Shown here piece by piece: positions 8,189-15,052 of a DNA stretch of 17,990 bases. The stretch's first letter is position 1. Every line of letters begins with the position of its first letter. The notes beneath the pieces are model-generated. The model was not told the DNA's origin, did not search any database, and saw only the letters and a list, made by a program, of their open reading frames with translations. Source of the stretch: Candidatus Kerfeldbacteria bacterium. Its GTDB lineage: Bacteria; Patescibacteriota; Patescibacteriia; UBA9570. Position numbers and translations under genes: made by a program. The stretch spans positions 1 through 17,990 of the forward strand of contig DOSP01000068.1 of NCBI GenBank assembly GCA_003512175.1, given 5' to 3'.

Positions 8189-9460
8189 CTATAACGTCAA
8201 GTGTGATTTCACGGCGGTTAGGGATGATTGTGGGCCAATGCTGGCAATGTTAAGTTTCTGTAAGTGTAACAAATGCCGGGCTAACCGTCGAATATCCTCG
8301 CGCGTAACCTGCCGAATCATTTGTAGTTTTTGCTGCGGGCTATGGAGTGTACCGAGCAGGACGGATTGTTTACCATAAAAACTGGCCAGCGCAGACGAAT
8401 CTTCTAACTTCAGAGCAGTTTGACCGGCAATGCAGGTTTTGGCATTGCGCAGTTCTTCGGTGGTCACCAAGTCTTGCTTGATACGACGCAACTCCTCAAC
8501 GATGGCGGTAATTGCCGGAACCACACGGGTATTATCAATACCGGCCTGAATCATTAAGGTACCGGTATCCACATACGGATTCACCGAACTGTGAATAACA
8601 TAACATAATCCCTGTTTTTCACGAATTGAAATAAATAGTCGCGAGCTCATGTTGCCACCAAGAATAGTGGATAACACTGACAAGACGGCTAAATCACGAG
8701 CGCGTTGCAACCCAATGCCAGCCACGCCCATGGCGACTTGTGTTTGCTGAGTATTTTTGTGCTTATGTAAAAATTGAATGTTCCGCTGATACCTCGCGAA
8801 TGGTTTGTAACGCTCTGCCCCCCGTCCGGCGGGCTGGTCTCCAAAATACTGTTTAATCCAGCGTTGGCTCTGCCGATCAATATTGCCCGCAATCACCAAG
8901 TGCATCGCAGCCGGTGAGTAATGTGTTTGTTTGTATTGTATAAAGGCCGAGCGCGGCAGTTGCCGAATATTCTGCTTCTTTCCACCAATGTCGTAGCCCA
9001 GCGGGTGAGTTTTGCCAAACACGGCTGTCTCAAACAACGTATCGACATGCATCACTGGGTTATCTTCATACATGTTTAACTCCTCTAAAATCACTCCCCG
9101 CTCCCGGTCAATTTCCGTGGCATCAAACAACGAATGGAACAGCATGTCGGAAAATAAATCCAAAGCCAGCTCTAATTGATTAGCGGCCACTTTAATGTAG
9201 TACAGCGTCACATCTTTCGAGGTGTAGGCATTATATTCTGCCCCCACAGCATCTAGTTGTTTGGTCAGCTCCAGTGTGCTGGGCCGTTTTTCTGTCCCCT
9301 TGAACATCAAATGCTCCAGGAAATGAGAAATACCGTTAATCCGGGGATGCTCGTGACGCGAGCCGACAGGAATGAGTACCATCACCGTCACCGTTTCCGT
9401 ACCAGGCTGCGGGACTGTGACCACCGTCAGGTGATTGGCTAATTTACGACGTGAGACCAT
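8189..9460 (-). CDS. M16 family zinc metallopeptidase (processing-peptidase-like)
   Basis: Clan ME peptidase of 423 residues. The inverted zinc motif HFLEH is at residues 46-50, and the third ligand is in ILEELNMYEDNP (Glu127, 76 residues after His50), the expected HxxEHx76E spacing. The second half carries REKQGLCYVIHSS, the R/Y substrate-binding motif of the non-catalytic domain. So one polypeptide contains both halves, as in bacterial YmxG/PqqL-like homologues of the mitochondrial processing peptidase beta subunit. No signal peptide is visible, so it may act in the cytoplasm, or be exported by an unseen route. No second M16 gene lies beside it. The start overlaps the end of glyS by 17 bases. 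Confidence 0.95.
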   Translation of the reverse strand: MVSRRKLANHLTVVTVPQPGTETVTVMVLIPVGSRHEHPRINGISHFLEHLMFKGTEKRPSTLELTKQLDAVGAEYNAYTSKDVTLYYIKVAANQLELALDLFSDMLFHSLFDATEIDRERGVILEELNMYEDNPVMHVDTLFETAVFGKTHPLGYDIGGKKQNIRQLPRSAFIQYKQTHYSPAAMHLVIAGNIDRQSQRWIKQYFGDQPAGRGAERYKPFARYQRNIQFLHKHKNTQQTQVAMGVAGIGLQRARDLAVLSVLSTILGGNMSSRLFISIREKQGLCYVIHSSVNPYVDTGTLMIQAGIDNTRVVPAITAIVEELRRIKQDLVTTEELRNAKTCIAGQTALKLEDSSALASFYGKQSVLLGTLHSPQQKLQMIRQVTREDIRRLARHLLHLQKLNIASIGPQSSLTAVKSHLTL

Positions 9461-10727
9461 GATCCAAAAAATACTGTTTGAGCTGGCTCACTGGCAAACG
9501 CACCTGCTGCATGGAATCCCGCTCACGCACTGTGACCTGTTGATCCGTCAGTGAGTCAAAATCAACCGTCACACAATACGGCGTACCAATTTCATCCTGC
9601 CGGCGATACCGTTTACCAATACTCTGTGTTTCATCATAATCACAACGCCACATACCCATAAGCTCCGTATACAGTGGTCGGGTGATGTGCTCAAGTTCTG
9701 GTTTCTTGGATAGGGGTAAAATGGCGATTTGATATGGTGATAGATTTGGTTGAAATCGCAAGACCACCCGGGTTTCACCCTTCACCTGCTCTTCAGCATA
9801 GGCGCTCACCAGCAAGGCTAGTATCGTTCGATCTACCCCGAAGGTTGGTTCAATGACATGGGGAATAAATTTCCGTTTTGGATCCATCGGGTCGGTATAG
9901 TCTAAGCCATGATTCTTCAAATCAAAATCACCGCGATAGGCTAACCCCCATAATTCCTTGCGGCCAAACGGCCAATCAAATTCGAAATCAACTGTCCGCT
10001 GTGAGTAGTGCGCTCGCTCATCGGCTGGCACGTCATATGTATGCAGCGCGGATATATTGATACCAATCTGTTTCGCCCAGTCCAGCATCCACTGCTGCCA
10101 ATAGTCAAAGTGCTTTTCCCAATCAGCTACCTCCACAAAATACTCAATTTCCATTTGTTCAAACTCGAGGGTACGGAAAATATAATTTCCTGGGGTGATT
10201 TCATTGCGAAAAGCCTTCCCAATTTGGGCCATGCCGAATGGTAGGCGTGGTCGCATTGACTGCACAATGTTGCGAAAATTCACAAACATCGCCTGGGCTG
10301 TTTCTGGTCGCAAATACACCGGTGCAGAATCATTACTGGTTGGGCCGATGTGCGTCTGAAACATGAGATTGAACTCCCGCGCTGGCGTGAGTTCTCCCTG
10401 GCAATCCGGACACGTCTTCGTGTTATCCAACTGATCCGCTCGAAACCGATGATGGCACTTCTTGCATTCTGTTAAGGGGTCATGAAACGTAGCCACATGA
10501 CCACTGGCTTCCCACACTTTCGGATTCATGAGAATGGCGCCATCAATACCAAACATGTCTGGACGACGTTCAACGATATCATGCCACCACAGCCGTTTAA
10601 GATTCATCCGTAATTGGGCACCTAGTGGACCGTAATCCCACGAATTCGCTAAACCGCCATACAGTTCACTGCCCGGATAGATAAAACCGCGCTGTTTGGC
10701 TAGCGATACCAACGTCTCCATCTCCAT
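9444..10727 (-). CDS. glyS: Glycyl-tRNA synthetase, single-chain (alpha2) type
   Basis: Class II synthetase of the dimeric type, 427 residues, not the alpha2beta2 GlyQS type. Class II motifs are present: RPETAQ at 140-145, FRNEITP around 173-179 (motif 2), and GVDRTILALL beginning at 297 (motif 3). A four-cysteine zinc site (CKKC at 88-91 and CPDC at 106-109) lies in the insertion after FHDPLTE, as in many bacterial members. The C-terminal anticodon-binding domain starts with FQPNLSPYQIAILPLSK. The ATG at 10727 is 3 bases after the membrane-protein stop; a second ATG at 10721 is also possible. Both readings give the same core enzyme. Confidence 0.97.
   Translation of the reverse strand: MEMETLVSLAKQRGFIYPGSELYGGLANSWDYGPLGAQLRMNLKRLWWHDIVERRPDMFGIDGAILMNPKVWEASGHVATFHDPLTECKKCHHRFRADQLDNTKTCPDCQGELTPAREFNLMFQTHIGPTSNDSAPVYLRPETAQAMFVNFRNIVQSMRPRLPFGMAQIGKAFRNEITPGNYIFRTLEFEQMEIEYFVEVADWEKHFDYWQQWMLDWAKQIGINISALHTYDVPADERAHYSQRTVDFEFDWPFGRKELWGLAYRGDFDLKNHGLDYTDPMDPKRKFIPHVIEPTFGVDRTILALLVSAYAEEQVKGETRVVLRFQPNLSPYQIAILPLSKKPELEHITRPLYTELMGMWRCDYDETQSIGKRYRRQDEIGTPYCVTVDFDSLTDQQVTVRERDSMQQVRLPVSQLKQYFLDHGLTS
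9468..9497 (-). promoter_or_regulatory. Putative leaderless promoter of the M16 peptidase gene
   Basis: On the minus strand TTGCCA (9492-9497), an 18-bp spacer, TATTTT (9468-9473), then 7 bases to the M16 ATG. It lies within the last codons of glyS, so the peptidase-permease-metG genes could be transcribed separately from glyS. The -10 matches four of six consensus bases, the -35 five of six. Confidence 0.5.
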
Positions 10728-10730
10728 AGC

Positions 10731-11438
10731 CTAGGATTGACCTTTGTATTTGACTGGTGAAATGCGATAGATCACGCCGTGTGCATACGCGGTAATGGCA
10801 ACGGCAATCGGTAGTGTGAGAAACAGTCCGAAAAACAAGAAGACCATTCCCATGGCTGCCACTAGGCCAGCGATGTAGCTAATCAGCCACGCTAATACCA
10901 AATTGAGCGCATTGGCTTTGATGTATGGCCAAATGTACTGTTTAAATTGAAAGGACGCGGACAACGGTACATCAAGGGCAATCAGTGGCGCGGTAGCCAT
11001 TTGTACCACCGCAAAAAAGATCATGTAAAAAAACAGGCAGGCATAGAGTAACACCATGCCAAACGCTCCGAAGATGGCACCAATGGCGGCAATTTCATCC
11101 ACTTCAGTAGCTGTGCCAATCAAGATGGGTATTAAGACCACCGCAAAATAGGTAAAGAAAATAACCAAAATGGGAATGTAATAGACGAAGTTGATCACCA
11201 ATGCCTTCCAACCTCGCTTCCAAAATAAGCCCCACTCATTCCAGCCGGGATAGTCAGCTGACCCATCGATACCGCGTCGGGTAATGGTCATGACAAACCC
11301 AGTGAAAAACGGTATCCCTATCAAAAATGGGCACAGCAGCATGAGCACAGCCCCTTGCAGACAGATGCGAACAAACCAATCTTTACCCGAGAACGGGTAC
11401 TTGATAATGAAGTTAAAATCACTGCCAGACAGGGTCAT
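10731..11438 (-). CDS. DUF4013-like polytopic membrane protein
   Basis: A 235-residue membrane protein of unknown function that resembles the DUF4013 family: an N-terminal amphipathic FNFIIKYPFSGKDWFVRIC, then FLIGIPFFTGFVMTITRRGI, and the YPGWNEWGLFWKRGWKALVINFVY block in which a polar loop precedes a long membrane helix. About six hydrophobic segments follow to the C-terminus, ending with the basic tail YRISPVKYKGQS. The start is set at the ATG at 11438, which begins MTLSGSDF; a longer frame would run into the divergent rpmA gene. A promoter lies directly upstream. It is followed at 3 bases by glyS. DUF4013 has no known activity, so I do not assign one. Confidence 0.72.
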   Translation of the reverse strand: MTLSGSDFNFIIKYPFSGKDWFVRICLQGAVLMLLCPFLIGIPFFTGFVMTITRRGIDGSADYPGWNEWGLFWKRGWKALVINFVYYIPILVIFFTYFAVVLIPILIGTATEVDEIAAIGAIFGAFGMVLLYACLFFYMIFFAVVQMATAPLIALDVPLSASFQFKQYIWPYIKANALNLVLAWLISYIAGLVAAMGMVFLFFGLFLTLPIAVAITAYAHGVIYRISPVKYKGQS

Positions 11439-11446
11439 ATGGCCTA

Positions 11447-11475
11447 AGGATAGAGGACTTTGACAAAAACTGCAA
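11447..11475 (-). promoter_or_regulatory. Putative leaderless promoter of the DUF4013-like gene and glyS
   Basis: On the minus strand TTGCAG (11470-11475), a 17-bp spacer, TATCCT (11447-11452), then 8 bases to the ATG at 11438. It overlaps the rpmA promoter, whose -35 (11460-11465) lies inside this spacer. The -35 matches only three of six bases, so this one is weaker than its divergent partner. Confidence 0.45.
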
Positions 11476-11488
11476 GGCCTGGTACACT
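11460..11488 (+). promoter_or_regulatory. Putative leaderless promoter of rpmA
   Basis: Consensus -35 TTGACA (11460-11465), an exact 17-bp spacer, -10 TACACT (11483-11488), then 9 bases to the rpmA ATG. This is the best promoter match in the window. Transcription starting 6-8 bases after the -10 would leave a 5' leader of only one to three bases, and there is no Shine-Dalgarno sequence in the intervening CTTTCCCGT. Confidence 0.75.
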
Positions 11489-11497
11489 CTTTCCCGT

Positions 11498-11773
11498 ATG
11501 GCTCACACAAAAGCAGGTGGCTCAACTAGTTTAGGCCGCGATTCCGTCTCAAAGCGTCTAGGGATTAAAGTGTATGGCGGTCAACCGGTCAAAGCGGGCG
11601 AAATTATTGTTCGTCAACGGGGTACGAAATTTCATCCAGGCGTGAATGTGCGACGTGGTGAAGACGATACCTTGTACGCGGCTTCCACTGGCGTTGTGAA
11701 TTTCAACATTCGTAAAGTCAAAAACTTTACCGGAAAAATTGTCCGTCGCCAGTTCGTGAACGTTGCTGTTTAA
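11498..11773 (+). CDS. rpmA: Ribosomal protein bL27
   Basis: Large-subunit protein whose N-terminal tail reaches the peptidyl transferase centre. The 91-residue product begins MAHTKAGGSTSLGRDSVSKRL, directly with the AHxKAGGS motif; there is no cleavable N-terminal extension of the kind found in Firmicutes. The GGQPVKAGEIIVRQRGTKFHPG core is fully conserved. The usual upstream partner rplU and downstream obg are absent, so it stands as a one-gene unit between two minus-strand blocks. Its stop overlaps the pyrG stop on the other strand by 4 bases (TTAA). Confidence 0.98.
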   Translation: MAHTKAGGSTSLGRDSVSKRLGIKVYGGQPVKAGEIIVRQRGTKFHPGVNVRRGEDDTLYAASTGVVNFNIRKVKNFTGKIVRRQFVNVAV

Positions 11774-13407
11774 CTCTGCGTTTTCACGCATGCCTTCATA
11801 AAACCGACATACAGCGGATGTGGTTGTAATGGACGTGATTTGAATTCAGGATGAAATTGAGTGCCGACAAACCATGGGTGTTTGCTGTATTCGGCAATTT
11901 CTACGAGATTCTGATCTGGATTCATACCAGAAAAGACCACACCAACTTTTTCTAGGGCTGCGCGATAGGCGTTATTGAATTCATAGCGGTGACGATGGCG
12001 TTCAGAAATACGACGTTGACCGTATGCAGTGTAAGCTTTTGTGCCAGGCTTGAGCACACACGCAAAGGCCCCTAAGCGCATAGTACCACCATAACGATTT
12101 AATTTCACATTTTCAGATTGCTTCGGATTAATATGAATAATGGGGTGTGGTGTGTTGGCCTGGACCTCCACCGTGTGGGCTCGTTTATATTTCGCTTCAT
12201 GCCGTGCAATTTCAATCATAGCTAATTGCATGCCATAGCACAGACCAAGATACGGGGTGTTATGCTTGCGGACATATTCAATTGCTTTAATAATTCCCTC
12301 TACCCCACGTGTCCCAAACCCTCCAGGTACGATCACGCCGTGATATTTTTGTAACTCCCGAAGCTTACTGGCATCATGCTCATATACCTCTGAATCAATC
12401 CAGGTAAGCACCGGCTTGCGGTTTACCGACCACGCCGCATGCTTGATGGCCTCAATCACCGAGATGTACGAATCAGCTAACGTGTAGTCCCCCGTACCGA
12501 AATACTTTCCGACCACAGCGATGTTGACCACCTTGCGTGCCTGACGAGCTCGCCGCACCATTGTGTTCCAATTGGTTAATTTTGTTGGGCGTGGACGCAG
12601 GGCTAATTGCCGCAGCAACTTATCACCTAGCCGTTGTTTTTCGAATAATTGAGGGATCTGATAGATCATGTCTACATCTGGTGCAGAAATGGCATGATCA
12701 ACTGGAATGCCACAGAACACGGCTAACTTTTCCTGCCGTTTTCGATCAAGCGGTTTGGCCGCGCGACACACTATGAAATCCGCCTGGATTCCAGCCGTAT
12801 TCAGCGTTCGTGAGGCCGACTGGGTTGGTTTGGTTTTCATTTCTCCGACGCGCTCAGGGATAGGCAAGTAACTGACCAATACGAAGCAGACATCGTCTGG
12901 ATTGGTTGTGCGCATCATCCGGGCCGCTTCTAAAAAGAGAATGTTCTGGTACTCACCCACCGTGCCACCCACTTCAATAATGGTGACATCGGCCTTGGCT
13001 GCCCGTTGCGCGGCGTAAATGCGTCGGATAATTTCTAGAGGAATATGTGGTACCACCTCAACGCACGCGCCCTTATATTCCAGATTACGCTCCTTATGAA
13101 TGACCGTATCATAAATTCGTCCAGTGGTCATGTAATTCACCGACAAAATATCCTCATTGAGAAAGCGTTCATAATTACCAATATCTTGATCGGTTTCATC
13201 ACGATCTTCGGTGACAAATACTTCACCATGCTCGGTTGGATTCATTGTCCCGGCATCCACATTAATGTATGGGTCTGCCTTCATGGCGGTCACCCGCAGC
13301 CCTTTCGCTTGAAGAATACGGCCGATACTGGCGGTCGTCACGCCTTTTCCGACGCTCGACATTACTCCACCTACCACAAAAATAAATTTCGGATGAGGCT
13401 TAGCCAT
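11770..13407 (-). CDS. pyrG: CTP synthase
   Basis: Amidates UTP to CTP using ATP and glutamine. The 545-residue product has the synthetase domain with the P-loop GGVMSSVGKG (13-22), DPYINVDAGTMNPTEHGEVFVTED, EVGGTVG (145-151, Glu145 the Mg ligand) and KTKPTQ, then the class I glutamine amidotransferase domain with VPGGFGTRGVEG (360-371), nucleophile Cys390 in GLCYGMQ, and QFHPEF with His519 and Glu521. All catalytic residues are present. Two divergent spots stand out: GEYQN at 151-155 in place of the usual GDIES, in the region known to contact CTP ribose, and Tyr in place of Leu right after the catalytic Cys. The gene follows rplI by 2 bases. Confidence 0.97.
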   Translation of the reverse strand: MAKPHPKFIFVVGGVMSSVGKGVTTASIGRILQAKGLRVTAMKADPYINVDAGTMNPTEHGEVFVTEDRDETDQDIGNYERFLNEDILSVNYMTTGRIYDTVIHKERNLEYKGACVEVVPHIPLEIIRRIYAAQRAAKADVTIIEVGGTVGEYQNILFLEAARMMRTTNPDDVCFVLVSYLPIPERVGEMKTKPTQSASRTLNTAGIQADFIVCRAAKPLDRKRQEKLAVFCGIPVDHAISAPDVDMIYQIPQLFEKQRLGDKLLRQLALRPRPTKLTNWNTMVRRARQARKVVNIAVVGKYFGTGDYTLADSYISVIEAIKHAAWSVNRKPVLTWIDSEVYEHDASKLRELQKYHGVIVPGGFGTRGVEGIIKAIEYVRKHNTPYLGLCYGMQLAMIEIARHEAKYKRAHTVEVQANTPHPIIHINPKQSENVKLNRYGGTMRLGAFACVLKPGTKAYTAYGQRRISERHRHRYEFNNAYRAALEKVGVVFSGMNPDQNLVEIAEYSKHPWFVGTQFHPEFKSRPLQPHPLYVGFMKACVKTQS

Positions 13408-13409
13408 AG

Positions 13410-13829
13410 TTATTGTGCAATTATTGTTACCGTAAAATGGCAGGCCGGCTGATCTGGTAGTCGTAGGGTTGCTTCATAGGCACCGACTTGTTTGATTGGC
13501 GGTACCGTCACACTTAAGGCTGGCACCACAATACCTTGGGACTGTAATTGACCCACGATGTCTTCAGCATGTACGGCTCTAAATAACCGCCCAGCTTCAC
13601 TGGCTTTGACTTCATACGTGACCGTTGTTCCAGCCACTTTGGCCGCTAGTGCACTGTAGACCGACTGTTGCGCTGCCTGGTCAGCTGCCCGTTGAGCCTG
13701 TTGGGCATCAGCCTGCACAATAGCTTCTGGAGTAGCAGCCGTGGCTAGTTTATGAGGTAGTAAATAATTACGGGCGTACCCGTTTGGTACCTGTTTTACT
13801 TCTCCGGTGGCAGTCATGATCACTTGCAT
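13410..13829 (-). CDS. rplI: Ribosomal protein bL9
   Basis: Large-subunit protein with an N-terminal rRNA-binding domain and a C-terminal domain joined by a long helix. The NGYARNYLLPHKLA motif (residues 16-29) is the family signature, and the C-terminal domain has GRLFRAVHAEDIVGQL and VGAYEATLRLPDQ. The 139 residues are slightly short. The first strand-loop-strand is unusual: the Gly of GYARN is at residue 17, whereas the well-studied Bacillus protein has it near residue 24, so about seven residues of the LGKKGD-type loop are missing. The start is fixed by an in-frame upstream stop and by the promoter immediately upstream. Co-transcription with pyrG is likely. Confidence 0.93.
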   Translation of the reverse strand: MQVIMTATGEVKQVPNGYARNYLLPHKLATAATPEAIVQADAQQAQRAADQAAQQSVYSALAAKVAGTTVTYEVKASEAGRLFRAVHAEDIVGQLQSQGIVVPALSVTVPPIKQVGAYEATLRLPDQPACHFTVTIIAQ

Positions 13830-13836
13830 AGGCGCT

Positions 13837-13845
13837 AGTATAGCA
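13837..13845 (-). promoter_or_regulatory. Putative extended -10 promoter of rplI-pyrG
   Basis: The minus strand reads TGCTATACT, an extended -10 (TGn then TATACT, five of six consensus bases), ending 7 bases before the rplI ATG. It fills nearly all of the 16-bp gap after the S41 protease stop. No convincing -35 is seen, which is expected of extended -10 promoters. Transcription would begin at or next to the ATG, giving a leaderless message. Confidence 0.6.
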
Positions 13846-15015
13846 TTATTGGCTGAAATATTCTATGGCGGCCTCAAGGGCATCTCCATCCACAATTTGG
13901 TCGGGGGTAATGCCGATATCTTCAATGGTACGGCCCAATGGAGTCAGCCAGTGGGCAGCGGTCACTTTTAAGCTTGACCCATCCGGAAATTCTCGATAAT
14001 CCTGCACTGATCCTTTACCAAACGTCGTTTGTCCCATAATATAGCCGCGCTTATAATCTTGCAGGGCTCCAGCGATTATTTCCGCAGCCGAGGCGCTCCC
14101 CCCATTCACTAATACCACCAGTGGTGGATCATTTGGTAAAATCACCTCAACCGATGATTGGTAGGAACGGATTGAACCGTTGCTGTATTGTTCAGACACA
14201 ATCACACCATCATCGATAAAGAACGATGTGATATCAATTGCATCACTCAACACACCACCTGGGTTATTACGCATATCTAAAATTAATCCACTTGGTTGAT
14301 CTAACAAGACTTGGTTTAAAATGGCATGCATGTCATCGGCTGACGTTTCATCGACATGATACAGATGAATGAGACCAATGCTGCGATCTCCCGCGGACAC
14401 GGTTTCGTACTCTACGCTGGGTACATCAATGATCGCTCGGGTAATGGTATATTCTGTAAATTCAGTGGCACCCTCGCGGTAAATGGTGAGGATAACCTGG
14501 GTACCGGCCTCGCCGCGAATCAAGGCAATGGCTTCATCCACCGACATCCCGGTGGTATCTGTACCATCAATTTGAATAATGACATCATTCGCCAGTAAGC
14601 CAACTTGCTCAGCGGGAGTATTCGCTAGTGGTGCAATCACGACAATTTGTCCATCCTGTTCACCGATTTCGGCACCAATCCCACCGAACGTGCCGTTAAT
14701 AGATTCCATGAACGTGCTGGACTCAACCGGATCAAAAAATGTCGTATACGGATCATTGACCGCATCAGCTACACCTCGAATGGCACCATAAAATAAAGTG
14801 TTGTCTTCGACCGGTTGATTAACGTAGTCTTCTTGAACTGTTTCCCAAACTTTCCAAAACAGGTCCGATTGCAGCGGTTCCGTGTAGGTAATGTCATCAA
14901 GCTGGCTCCGCTGCTGCCATAAACCTAAACCATACCCACCCGTAAAGCCGACGGTGAGCACAGTGACAAGGACTAAGCTAAGGACAAACCATCGCCCAGA
15001 ATGTGGTGCAGACAT
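13846..15015 (-). CDS. S41 family C-terminal processing protease (Ctp-like)
   Basis: Serine protease of the Ctp/Prc type, anchored in the membrane and probably acting outside the cytoplasm on envelope proteins. The 389-residue product has an N-terminal membrane segment (about residues 9-30, RWFVLSLVLVTVLTVGFTGG), a helical region, a PDZ domain (about 95-185; GGIGAEIG, ANTPAEQVGLLANDVIIQIDG), and the S41 catalytic domain with LDMRNNPGGVLSDAI, the nucleophile in NGGSASAAEI and the general-base Lys in TTFGKGSVQ. The start is the ATG at 15015, because it is preceded by a promoter ending 8 bases upstream; a TTG at 15033 overlapping the murA stop would add six residues. It is complete at the C-terminus. 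Confidence 0.96.
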   Translation of the reverse strand: MSAPHSGRWFVLSLVLVTVLTVGFTGGYGLGLWQQRSQLDDITYTEPLQSDLFWKVWETVQEDYVNQPVEDNTLFYGAIRGVADAVNDPYTTFFDPVESSTFMESINGTFGGIGAEIGEQDGQIVVIAPLANTPAEQVGLLANDVIIQIDGTDTTGMSVDEAIALIRGEAGTQVILTIYREGATEFTEYTITRAIIDVPSVEYETVSAGDRSIGLIHLYHVDETSADDMHAILNQVLLDQPSGLILDMRNNPGGVLSDAIDITSFFIDDGVIVSEQYSNGSIRSYQSSVEVILPNDPPLVVLVNGGSASAAEIIAGALQDYKRGYIMGQTTFGKGSVQDYREFPDGSSLKVTAAHWLTPLGRTIEDIGITPDQIVDGDALEAAIEYFSQ

Positions 15016-15023
15016 ATTCGACG

Positions 15024-15052
15024 AGTGTATCAATTTTGTCGAGTGATGTCTA
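15024..15052 (-). promoter_or_regulatory. Putative leaderless promoter of the S41 protease gene
   Basis: On the minus strand TAGACA (15047-15052), a 17-bp spacer, TACACT (15024-15029), then 8 bases to the ATG at 15015. The -35 matches five of six bases and the whole promoter lies across the end of murA. If transcription begins 6-8 bases after the -10, the TTG at 15033 would not be in the transcript from this promoter. Confidence 0.6.

Noticed and set aside
15031..15033. TTG start for the S41 protease overlapping the murA stop
   Set aside because: It would lie upstream of the expected transcription start, and the ATG at 15015 gives a normal anchored N-terminus.
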